Positions 13,545 to 20,507 of a DNA stretch of 24,299 nt are shown here, one piece after another (within the stretch, counting starts at the first letter, position 1; each line of letters starts with the position of its first letter). Origin of the DNA: CAZVCJ01 sp964625745 (GTDB lineage: Bacteria > Chloroflexota > Anaerolineae > VGOG01); assembly GCA_964625745.1 (NCBI GenBank), contig CAZVCJ010000050.1, positions 1-24,299 on the forward strand, in the 5' to 3' direction. Both the position numbers and the translations under genes were made by a program. The notes under the pieces were generated by a model, which saw nothing but the letters and a program-made list of their open reading frames with translations, had not been told where the DNA came from and did not search any database.

Positions 13545-13573
13545 TTGCCTGAAACCGCTAAGTGTAGTATACT
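13545..13573 (+). promoter_or_regulatory. Probable promoter for the dnaN-linked lipoprotein
   Basis: TTGCCT (13545-13550), a 17-base spacer and TATACT (13568-13573) lie just after the methyltransferase stop. They would give a leader of about 140 bases with small hairpins (13583-13600 and 13683-13704) before the lipoprotein. Confidence 0.55.
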
Positions 13574-13721
13574 TACGGTGCATTCGGGAACCTTTCCGAA
13601 ATAAGAACCTCTGAAATTCAGTTCGGATATGGAGCGTTAACTGCCATGTGTTCGCGAGTTTTACCTGTGTCAAGATTCTGTTAGCTCGATCAGTTTGACG
13701 AGCTTGAGAAGGAGGTTTTTA

Positions 13722-15230
13722 ATGATGAGAATGAACAAACTATGGCTTCTGTTGGTAACGTTGGGGGTGATCTTATCCCTGGCAGCTTGCGGGTCGAAGG
13801 CCACACCAGTACCAGTAGGAGAGGCCACCCCAACGCCAAAGCCCGTAGAAGCCACTCCAACACCAAAACCCAAAGCAGAGGCCGCCCCCACACCAAAATC
13901 CAAGGTGGAAGCTACCCCCACACCTATCCCACCCTCGCCGACGACGGTGGCCGAGGCGAAGCCATCAATGCTCGTCGCCAACCCGGAGGACGCTCTGGAC
14001 AGCTACCGAACGCGTATCGAGATGGAACTGGTGGAGAGGCCAGAGGGGATGGAGGGGGCGAAGGAGCCGGGGGTTGGGGACGTCTTTGCCATGATGTTTG
14101 ACGACTGGGTCATGGAGATCGAATGGGTGCGGGAACCAGAGGCCCGGCATACCGTCAGCACCCATTCGGGTATGATTCCGGACACGGAGAGCATCGAAAT
14201 CGGCGACACCATGTGGCTAAAGATGGGCGATGACTGGATGCAAATCCCGTCCGGGCCCAGTGGCGCGGAAGCGACTGCCCAGCAAGAGTTACAATTGGAC
14301 TTCGAAGACCTGCTGAGGGGCCTGGAAAGCGGCATGACCCCGCTGGGCACGGAAACGGTGGACGACATTCGCTGTCAGAAATACACCATTGACACCGATT
14401 ATGCCATGCCATTTCCCCTTCCAGACGACGCGCCCGAAGAAGCTCTGCAGTCCATGCCCACGGAAATGGCCTTCCACGTGCAGGGAGAGTTGTGGGTAGC
14501 CGACCAGCGTGGCCTGCCGCCGGTCGTCATCCGGTCCCAGACGACGCAGGAACTTAGTTTTGAAATCGCTTCGCAGACGACGACACTGGTTTATCGTGAG
14601 GATCGCCGCCTCTACGACATCAACACGCCTATCACCATCGAACCGCCTGAGGGAGCGATGGCGATACCCACCGTTCCCAGTGAGCCTTCTGGCAAGGAAC
14701 CAACTCCGCAGGCTGAACAGCCTGGTGGCCCAGCAGAGGTCGCCAGCCTGGATAGCTTGGACAGCTACCGCCTCGATTGGTCAGTCCAGGTGCAGATATC
14801 GGCGGGCGGCGGGGTGAAGATGAGCTACACGATGGAATGGGTCCGCGAGCCTCCTTCCGGGCACCTCGTCACGGGCCTCGGCGAGTATACCTGGATTGAC
14901 GACAACTTCTGGGTCAAGGTGGGCAATACCTGGATGCAGGGATCTCAAGAGGAGGCAGAGAACGCCTTCGATCAACTGGGAGACCTCATGGAGCCTGATA
15001 GTGATATGGTTCTGGCAGGTGAGGAGACGGTGAATGGCGTCCACTGTCAACACTACGTTTATGACTTAGAGGATACAATGCATAAAGAGATATGGGTGGC
15101 CGACCAGAGCGATCTGCCGCCGGTTGTCATCCGAGGGATGTTCCGTATTGAGACGAGTCAGATGGTCACTGAAGCGGAGGGCAATGTCCACGACATCAAC
15201 ACGCCCATCACCATTGAGCCGCCGAAGTGA
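13722..15230 (+). CDS. Lipoprotein with two LolA/LppX-like domains
   Basis: This 502-residue protein starts at ATG 13722 behind GAAGGAGG (13708-13715); an upstream in-frame ATG at 13695 has no such site. The signal peptide ends in a lipobox ('LSLAACGS'). Residues ~25-85 are a tandem of 'EATPTPKPK'-like repeats, a wall spacer. Two related domains follow, at ~91-310 ('DALDSYRTRIEMEL', 'GDTMWLKMGDDWMQIP', 'LWVADQRGLPPVVIR', 'DINTPITIEPPEG') and ~345-502 ('SLDSYRLDWSVQVQ', 'DDNFWVKVGNTWMQG', 'IWVADQSDLPPVVIR', 'DINTPITIEPPK'). The pattern recalls the LolA/LppX/LprG fold, which binds lipids; that is an inference. It precedes dnaN by 56 bases in the same direction, possibly sharing a transcript. 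Confidence 0.83.
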   Translation: MMRMNKLWLLLVTLGVILSLAACGSKATPVPVGEATPTPKPVEATPTPKPKAEAAPTPKSKVEATPTPIPPSPTTVAEAKPSMLVANPEDALDSYRTRIEMELVERPEGMEGAKEPGVGDVFAMMFDDWVMEIEWVREPEARHTVSTHSGMIPDTESIEIGDTMWLKMGDDWMQIPSGPSGAEATAQQELQLDFEDLLRGLESGMTPLGTETVDDIRCQKYTIDTDYAMPFPLPDDAPEEALQSMPTEMAFHVQGELWVADQRGLPPVVIRSQTTQELSFEIASQTTTLVYREDRRLYDINTPITIEPPEGAMAIPTVPSEPSGKEPTPQAEQPGGPAEVASLDSLDSYRLDWSVQVQISAGGGVKMSYTMEWVREPPSGHLVTGLGEYTWIDDNFWVKVGNTWMQGSQEEAENAFDQLGDLMEPDSDMVLAGEETVNGVHCQHYVYDLEDTMHKEIWVADQSDLPPVVIRGMFRIETSQMVTEAEGNVHDINTPITIEPPK

Positions 15231-15286
15231 GTTGCTGATGGATTCGGAGAAGGAATGGCATATTTCTATCAAAGGAGGTCACGTTC

Positions 15287-16420
15287 ATGAGAGTTTCTTG
15301 CTTACAGGAGAATCTGGCTAAGGGGCTGGGCGTAGTGGGGAGGGCCGTGGCCGCCCGCAGCACTTTGCCGGTGCTTTCCAATGTGATGCTTTCCACCGAC
15401 AATGGCCGCCTGAAGCTATCGGCCACGGATCTGGAGATCGGCATCAACTGCTGGATCGGGGCCAAAGTGGAGGAAGACGGGGCTACGACGGTGCCAGCCC
15501 GCTCTTTTATTGACTTGGTCAACTCCCTGCCGTCTGAGCGCATAGACATGGAGCTCGTCGTGCGCACCCAAACCCTCAATCTGAAGTGCGCCCGCTACGA
15601 GGCCAATCTCAAGGGTATAGACGCCCAGGAGTTCCCGCTCATTCCCGCGCTCGAGGAAGGGGACGGCCAGATCACTCTGGAAGCCGCTGCCTTCAGGAGG
15701 ATGATCGAGCAGGTCGTCCTGGCCGCTGCCACCGATGAGAGCAGGCCCATTCTGACGGGAGTGCTGGCCAAGTTCGAGGGAAACAAGCTCACCCTGGCCG
15801 CCGCCGATGGCTTCCGCCTCTCGGTGCGTACGGCTGAGCTTCCCACGGAAACCGAGCCGGCCAGTGTCATCATCCCCGCCCGCGCCCTGGCAGAGCTGGC
15901 GCGCATAAGCACCGACGAGGAAGACATCACCCTGGTCATCACCCCCACCCGTAAACAGGCGCTTTTCCACGCGCCAAACGTAGACCTGGTCTCACAACTC
16001 ATCGAGGGCAATTTCCCCGACTATCAGCAGATCATCCCCAAGAGTTGCGCCACGCGCACGGCATTGAACACTAACAGCTTCTTGAGGGCCTGCAAGACGA
16101 CCAACATCTTTGCCCGTGACGCGGCCAATATCGCGCGCCTCCAAATCGCTCCCGGCAGCGAGCTGACTCCAGGCCACGTGACCATCGCCGCCACCAGCGC
16201 CGAATTGGGCGATAACGTGGGCGAGATTGACGCCTCCATCGAGGGGGATGCCGTTGAAATCGCCTTCAACGTCAAGTACCTCATTGACGTCCTCTCGGTT
16301 ATGGACAGCGCCCAGGTAGTTCTGGAGACCACCACTTCCTCTAGCCCCGGCGTCATCAAGCCCGTGGGGGACGTGGATTTCGTTCACGTGATCATGCCCA
16401 TGCACGTGCGGTCAGACTAA
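15287..16420 (+). CDS. dnaN: DNA polymerase III beta subunit (sliding clamp)
   Basis: This 377-residue protein is the expected length for the beta clamp, the ring that holds DNA polymerase III on DNA. Family features are visible in each of the three domains: 'GVVGRAVAARSTLPVLSNVM' and 'LKLSATDLEIGI' near the N-terminus, 'ATDESRPILTGVLAKFEGNK' with 'LTLAAADGFRLSV' in the middle, and 'GNFPDYQQIIPKS' with a C-terminal 'HVIMPMHV' matching the usual 'YLIMPMRL' end. ATG 15287 has an excellent AAAGGAGG site eight bases upstream. A hairpin at 16551-16586 follows. recF lies about 400 bases downstream, the common gene order near replication origins, but dnaA is not in the window. Confidence 0.97.
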   Translation: MRVSCLQENLAKGLGVVGRAVAARSTLPVLSNVMLSTDNGRLKLSATDLEIGINCWIGAKVEEDGATTVPARSFIDLVNSLPSERIDMELVVRTQTLNLKCARYEANLKGIDAQEFPLIPALEEGDGQITLEAAAFRRMIEQVVLAAATDESRPILTGVLAKFEGNKLTLAAADGFRLSVRTAELPTETEPASVIIPARALAELARISTDEEDITLVITPTRKQALFHAPNVDLVSQLIEGNFPDYQQIIPKSCATRTALNTNSFLRACKTTNIFARDAANIARLQIAPGSELTPGHVTIAATSAELGDNVGEIDASIEGDAVEIAFNVKYLIDVLSVMDSAQVVLETTTSSSPGVIKPVGDVDFVHVIMPMHVRSD

Positions 16421-16550
16421 TACCCAGTATTCAACATCGGCTGCGGCTTCAGAACCGAATGTTACCTTGCAATTAGATACTAGATATTGGGTATTGCTTT
16501 GCGCTGCACCACAATACGTAGTAGATAACGATCTTTGGGCTAACGAAGCC

Positions 16551-16586
16551 AAACGCCCTCGCGCTTATCAAGCTCCGAGGGCGTTT
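16551..16586. terminator. Hairpin terminator downstream of dnaN
   Basis: AAACGCCCTCG (16551-16561) pairs perfectly with CGAGGGCGTTT (16576-16586) across a 14-base loop. The following bases are only weakly T-rich. The gap 16421-16550 holds AATACCCAGTATT and TGGGTATT repeat fragments but no gene. Confidence 0.65.
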
Positions 16587-16616
16587 GATCGCAATACCGT
16601 TCGGATAAGAAAGCGA

Positions 16617-16780
16617 GCGCCGGCCGAGTAGGCCCTTCAGGTTGAGTAGCAAAGCGTACCGAAACCAAGGGCCACGTCGAGGCCAAGCGAACGGTTTTTC
16701 AGAGGCTTGATTGCGTTGGAGTCAGCACCTTGGTCTCGATACGGGCAACAAAGAGCGTTGCCCTACTCGACCGGCGGCGC
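16617..16780. repeat. REP doublet (REPIN-like inverted repeat)
   Basis: Two REP-like units face each other. The left unit contains GCGCCGGCCGAGTAGG (16617-16632) and CGTACCGAAACCAAGG (16655-16670). The right unit contains CCTTGGTCTCGATACG (16728-16743) and CCTACTCGACCGGCGGCGC (16762-16780), nearly their reverse complements. The right unit also has its own hairpin GGGCAAC/GTTGCCC. TCTCGATACG with CTACTCGACC is a common REP signature. The element fills most of the dnaN-recF gap. Confidence 0.75.
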
Positions 16781-16827
16781 TTAACCGAACAGTATGGCGT
16801 TTCGTCGTCCTCGCGGTGGAGTACAAA

Positions 16828-18042
16828 GTGTATCTTAAGCACCTCTCCCTGGCCAATTTCAGAAACTACGCCCGCCTGGAGCTGGAACTGCCGCCCGACA
16901 CCATCCTCGTCCAGGGCGAGAACGCTCAGGGAAAGACCAATCTCCTCGAGGCCATCTACTACCTGTCCACGGCACGCTCGCCCTACGCCACAGCCGACCG
17001 AGAGCTGATCAACTGGCTGGCCGAGGAAGAGGAGCTGATCTTCGCTCGCCTGGTAGGCCAGATGCAGAAGGACGACACTCTGCAGCGCCTGGAGATCACT
17101 CTGCTCAAGGAGCCATCTCCAGAAGCAGGCGGCCACAGCCTCAAGAAGCAGATTCGGGTCAACGGCGTGCCCAAGCGCGTCCTGGACCTCATCGGCCAAC
17201 TCAACGTGGTCTTCTTCTTGCCCCAGGACATTGACCTGGTGGCCGGCTCACCCGGCGGGCGGCGACGTTATCTCGACACGACTATCTGCCAGTTCGACCC
17301 TGTCTACTGCCGAACCCTCCGACGGTATAATCGCGTCCTGACCCAGCGCAACCACCTCCTGCGCCAGTTGCAGGAGCGCAGGAGCGGCCCCGATCAGCTC
17401 CGTTTCTGGAATGAGAAGCTGGCCGAAGACGGAGCCCACCTGGTCGCCCGCCGGCGAGATGTGATCGCCGAGCTAGAGGAGTTGGCCAGGGCCATCCACC
17501 TGGAGCTAACGAGCCAGGATGAGCATCTGTCTCTGCGCTACGAGCCGAGCGTCAGGATGCCCGACACTCACTATCAAATACCTCTGGGGCTTGGCTCGGA
17601 GAGGGTATTCGGCATTAGATATTCGGAAGCCAGTATCAGGGAGTCTTTCTTAGAGCAGTTGCAGGAAATCACTCGCGAGGAGATTCAACGGGGCATGTCG
17701 CTCATCGGCCCTCACCGCGACGAGCTGCGCTTTCTGGCCGCTGGCGTGGACATGAGAATCTACGGCTCCCGTGGTCAGCAGCGCACCGTCGTCCTGGCCC
17801 TGAAACTGGCTGAGGCGAAGCTCCTGGCCAAGGAGACGGGTGAACAACCCATCATGCTCCTGGACGAGGTCATGGCGGAGTTAGACGAGGCTCGACGGCG
17901 CTACCTCATGAAGGCGATAGAGAATAGCCAACAGGCCATCCTTACCACCACCCACTGGAACGCTTACAGTTCCGACTTTCTGAACAGAGCTACTTTGTTG
18001 AGAGTACAAGAGGGAAGAATAGAGGGAATATCCAATATCTAA
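16828..18042 (+). CDS. recF: DNA replication and repair protein RecF
   Basis: RecF is an SMC-like ATPase that binds DNA at gaps and helps load RecA. The protein (404 residues) opens with the family start 'VYLKHLSLANFRNYARLELE', carries Walker A ('QGENAQGKTNLLEAIYYLST'), 'RGMSLIGPHRDELRF', the ABC signature region 'YGSRGQQRTVVLALKLAEAK' and Walker B ('PIMLLDEVMAELDEARR'). I choose GTG 16828 because GGTGGAG lies six bases upstream and it matches the family N-terminus; a longer in-frame reading from 16711 translates the REP element. Residues ~250-271 ('YQIPLGLGSERVFGIRYSEA') look like an insertion from repeat DNA. The last codons and the TAA lie inside another repeat (18027-18077). Confidence 0.95.
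   Translation: MYLKHLSLANFRNYARLELELPPDTILVQGENAQGKTNLLEAIYYLSTARSPYATADRELINWLAEEEELIFARLVGQMQKDDTLQRLEITLLKEPSPEAGGHSLKKQIRVNGVPKRVLDLIGQLNVVFFLPQDIDLVAGSPGGRRRYLDTTICQFDPVYCRTLRRYNRVLTQRNHLLRQLQERRSGPDQLRFWNEKLAEDGAHLVARRRDVIAELEELARAIHLELTSQDEHLSLRYEPSVRMPDTHYQIPLGLGSERVFGIRYSEASIRESFLEQLQEITREEIQRGMSLIGPHRDELRFLAAGVDMRIYGSRGQQRTVVLALKLAEAKLLAKETGEQPIMLLDEVMAELDEARRRYLMKAIENSQQAILTTTHWNAYSSDFLNRATLLRVQEGRIEGISNI
17575..17640 (+). repeat. Repeat-derived in-frame insert in recF
   Basis: The segment contains GGTATTCGGCATTAGATATT followed by CGG, related to ATTAGATACTAGATATTGGG downstream of dnaN and to the AATATCCAATATCTAATATC repeat after recF. It codes for about 20 extra residues between 'YEPSVRMPD' and 'IRESFLEQLQE', a loop that is short in other RecF proteins as I know them. 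Confidence 0.5.
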
Positions 18043-18077
18043 TATCCAATGACAATTGAGATCAGATATTGGATATT
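18027..18077. repeat. AT-rich inverted repeat between recF and rsmG
   Basis: AATATCCAATATCT (18027-18040) is exactly complementary to AGATATTGGATATT (18064-18077), with a further TAATATCCAAT unit between them. The hairpin lies where convergent recF and rsmG transcripts meet and may serve as a two-way terminator. The recF stop codon is inside its left arm. Confidence 0.7.
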
Positions 18078-18087
18078 TGGGATTTGG

Positions 18088-18825
18088 TCATTGGGATTTA
18101 ATAGGTCGTTTGCTGGGGATGCCTGGACGGCGGGGGTATTTCTCGGGTGTGGTGGCTATCTTTTCGACGACTACCAGGGAACGAGGCTCGGTCAGGTGCG
18201 GTAGCTCCAGGTGCACGATGTGGCGCAAAGCGCCTCCAAGCGCAACGATGGCTCTTTCGGCCGCCTTGGCCTCAGCATCGCCCTCGCCCCCCTTCTGGGC
18301 TACGAAAAGGCCACCCGACTTGCAGAAGGGCAGGGCGTATTCCACCAGGACGGGCAGTGCGGCCACCGCTCTGGCCAGGGCCAGGTCGTAGCGTTCGCGG
18401 TGGCCCGCGTCCCGACCCAACTCCTCCGCCCGCCCCTTGATGACCTCCACTCCCTCTAACCCCAGGCGGCCAACGATGTGCTCCAAAAAGCCGACCTTCT
18501 TGCCCGTAGCCTCTAACAGCGTCAACTGCAAGCCAGGACAGACGATCTTCAGCGGAAGTCCTGGAAACCCCGCTCCCGCCCCCACATCAATGACTCTTAT
18601 CCCCGGCTGTTGACATAGGGCCCTCGTGAAGTCCTCGTCAGCCAACAAACAGGTAAGCGAATCTAAGAAGTGCTTGACCTGAACCTGGTCGTAATCGGTG
18701 ATGGCGGTCAGGTTGAATTTCTCGTTCCAGGCCACCAGTTCCTTGTAGTAGATTTCGAACGCCCTGAGATGCTCCTCGTTCAGTTTTAAGCCCATAAGAT
18801 GGGCGCTCTCGAATAGCAAGTTCAT
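18088..18825 (-). CDS. rsmG: 16S rRNA (guanine-527-N7)-methyltransferase RsmG
   Basis: This 245-residue protein is RsmG (formerly GidB), which methylates N7 of G527 of 16S rRNA with SAM. Diagnostic blocks are 'LVAWNEKFNLTAITDYDQVQ' with 'VKHFLDSL', the SAM-binding 'RVIDVGAGAGFPGLPLKI', 'LTLLEATGKKVGFLEHI' and 'YDLALARAVAALPVLVEYAL'. I choose ATG 18825, with GAGG eight bases upstream, over GTG at 18834. mgtE ends ten bases upstream on the same strand, so rsmG is probably expressed with mgtE and placed under the control of the mgtE leader. The C-terminus ('YPRRPGIPSKRPIKSQ') is the usual family ending. Confidence 0.95.
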   Translation of the reverse strand: MNLLFESAHLMGLKLNEEHLRAFEIYYKELVAWNEKFNLTAITDYDQVQVKHFLDSLTCLLADEDFTRALCQQPGIRVIDVGAGAGFPGLPLKIVCPGLQLTLLEATGKKVGFLEHIVGRLGLEGVEVIKGRAEELGRDAGHRERYDLALARAVAALPVLVEYALPFCKSGGLFVAQKGGEGDAEAKAAERAIVALGGALRHIVHLELPHLTEPRSLVVVEKIATTPEKYPRRPGIPSKRPIKSQ

Positions 18826-18835
18826 CGCTTTCACC

Positions 18836-20182
18836 TCAGATGCCCAGTGTCAGCTTGGCTATGGTGAAGTAAATGAACAGTCCCGTGGCATCCACCAGGG
18901 TGCTCATGAAGGGTCCGGAGACGATGGCGGGGTCAATCCCCACCCGGACGGCCAGGAGGGGGAGGATCGCTCCCACACCGTTGGCCCAGATGACGATGGT
19001 GAAGATGCTGGTCGCCACTGCCAGAGCCAGGGGCATGGCAACCCCCCAGGTCAAGGCACGGGCGAAGGCCACCGCGGCCATCAACAGACCCAGGATCAAT
19101 CCGGCACGGATCTCGTGCCAGAATACCCGCACCGCGTCCCGCAGTCTGATCTCCCCCACTGCCAGGGCGCGGGTAATGGTCGCGGTGGTCTGTGAGCCGG
19201 CGTTGCCTCCGGTGCCGATGAGGAGGGGGACGAAGAAGGCCAGGGCTACTATGGCGTCCAGTTCCTGCTGAAAGTGGCGCAGCACGGATCCGGTGAATGT
19301 TTCGGTGACGAAGAGGAGGAGCAGCCAGCCGAGCCGCTTCCAGGCCACGCGGGTCACCTCGGTGTCCAGATAGGGCCGGTCCAGGGGCTGCGCGCCACCC
19401 AGTCGCTGGATGTCTTCAGTGGCCTCGTCCTCCAGGACCTCCACCAGGTCGTCCACGGTGATGACACCCACCACGTGGCCAGTCTCGTCCACCACGGGCA
19501 GGGCCAAGTCATAGCGGGCCATCAGGCGGGCGCACTCTTCCTGGTCGGCATCGGCTCGCACGTGGATCACGTCAGGATCCATCAGGTCGGCCACCAGGGT
19601 CGTGGGCGGGGCTTTGATCAACTGCAACAAGCTGACCACGCCGCACAGGCGACCCTCCTGATCAACCACGAAGAGGTGGTGAACTGCCTCCGCCTCAGGG
19701 GCCCAGCGGCGCACGGCGGCCAGGGCCTCAGCGGCGGTCATGCGGCGTCGCAGAACCAGGAACTCCGAGGTCATCAGCCCGCCGGCCGTCTCGTCTGGGT
19801 GCAGGAGCAGAGGGCGCACCTCGTCCGGATCGGCCATCTGAGCCAGAGCGGCCATCACGTGCTCGGGCAAGAGATCGCCCAGCAGGTCAGCGGCTTCGTC
19901 GGGTTCCATCTCATCCAGGATGGGGGCCAGGGTGCCAACGTCCAGGCGTTGAGCCAATTGGGCCGCTTCCTCATCTTCCAGTTCTTCCAGGATGTTGGCG
20001 GCGTTCTCCAGGCCCAGCCGGGACAGTAGTTCCGTTTGCTGCTGCAGGTGGAGTTCGCCGAAGAGGTCGGCCTGATCAGGGGGGCGCAGGGCCTCAATAA
20101 TGGCTACTGCCCCATCCAGGTCGTTAGCCTCCAGGCGGGCGCGCACCCGGGTTAATGCTTCGTTCACCATGTATAGCTCCAT
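18836..20182 (-). CDS. mgtE: Magnesium transporter MgtE
   Basis: This 448-residue protein is a full-length MgtE, a homodimeric Mg2+ channel of the inner membrane gated by cytoplasmic Mg2+. It has the N-terminal superhelical domain ('ELEDEEAAQLAQRLDVGTLA', 'LDEMEPDEAADLLGDL', 'DETAGGLMTSEFLVLRR'), then two CBS motifs ('HLFVVDQEGRLCGVVSLLQL' and 'LPVVDETGHVVGVITVDDLV'), then five membrane segments with 'IGTGGNAGSQTTATITRALA' and the conserved 'DPAIVSGPFMSTLVDATGLF'. ATG 20182 has AGGAGG six bases upstream; an apparent extension to 20305 translates the leader and terminator and is not real. It has its own promoter and a long attenuator-like leader (20249-20447), and rsmG follows after ten bases. 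Confidence 0.95.
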   Translation of the reverse strand: MELYMVNEALTRVRARLEANDLDGAVAIIEALRPPDQADLFGELHLQQQTELLSRLGLENAANILEELEDEEAAQLAQRLDVGTLAPILDEMEPDEAADLLGDLLPEHVMAALAQMADPDEVRPLLLHPDETAGGLMTSEFLVLRRRMTAAEALAAVRRWAPEAEAVHHLFVVDQEGRLCGVVSLLQLIKAPPTTLVADLMDPDVIHVRADADQEECARLMARYDLALPVVDETGHVVGVITVDDLVEVLEDEATEDIQRLGGAQPLDRPYLDTEVTRVAWKRLGWLLLLFVTETFTGSVLRHFQQELDAIVALAFFVPLLIGTGGNAGSQTTATITRALAVGEIRLRDAVRVFWHEIRAGLILGLLMAAVAFARALTWGVAMPLALAVATSIFTIVIWANGVGAILPLLAVRVGIDPAIVSGPFMSTLVDATGLFIYFTIAKLTLGI

Positions 20183-20248
20183 CGAAGACCTCCTTGTGCT
20201 GTTGTGAGCGAAGTGTCCGGGCAGGAGCCAAGAAAGCTCCATGCAAAC

Positions 20249-20276
20249 AAAAAGGCCGCAGGACAGGCTGCGGCCC
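20249..20276 (-). terminator. Intrinsic terminator in the mgtE leader
   Basis: On the minus strand GGCCGCAG (20275-20268) pairs perfectly with CTGCGGCC (20261-20254) around a six-base loop, followed by TTTTTGTTTG. It is a classic intrinsic terminator 67 bases before the mgtE start, so expression requires readthrough or antitermination. Confidence 0.88.
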
Positions 20277-20447
20277 TTCACGTCGTCCCAGGCAGGGACA
20301 ATCACGCGTGGTCGGTCTGACCTGCTATAGGTAGCTTAAGTTGATGAACGGCCTCATGGGGCCGCCCTGGGCTGCCAGGACTCTCGCCAGGTTTAGAATC
20401 TGATGCTTCCTGTGGCATTGACCTTCCCGAACCTCTCGACTAATGTG
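20249..20447 (-). ncRNA. mgtE leader: candidate riboswitch with terminator/antiterminator switch
   Basis: From the predicted start near 20447 the transcript runs about 200 bases to an intrinsic terminator. Three mutually exclusive pairings can be drawn: a hairpin CGGCC-N6-GGCCG (20349-20364); the terminator stem (20254-20275); and an antiterminator in which GCGGCCC (minus strand, 20359-20365) pairs with GGGCCGC (20270-20276), the terminator's 5' arm. A further hairpin CCTGG-CAGC-CCAGG precedes them. Position before mgtE suggests Mg2+ sensing as in M-box RNAs, but I do not see the M-box conserved segments, so the class is open. Confidence 0.7.
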
Positions 20448-20453
20448 GTGAGT

Positions 20454-20482
20454 ATTATAGCAAAACTAGCCCGACTTGTCAA
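20454..20482 (-). promoter_or_regulatory. mgtE promoter
   Basis: On the minus strand TTGACA (20477-20482), a 17-base spacer and TATAAT (20454-20459) form a consensus promoter between the corA stop and the mgtE leader. Confidence 0.88.
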
Positions 20483-20507
20483 TCTTAGACCAAGCGTCGG
20501 GACAAGA

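Noticed and set aside
16421..16827. Replication origin between dnaN and recF
   Set aside because: No TTATCCACA-type DnaA boxes and no AT-rich unwinding region are visible; the space is filled by a terminator hairpin and a REP doublet. Origin proximity is only inferred from gene content and parS.
19274..20029. Plus-strand open frame opposite mgtE
   Set aside because: Shadow of a conserved MgtE sequence, rich in His/Gln/Gly with no domain logic.
20183..20447. Standard M-box (ykoK) riboswitch call for the mgtE leader
   Set aside because: Position fits, but I could not find the conserved M-box segments by eye, so the leader is reported as an unclassified candidate.
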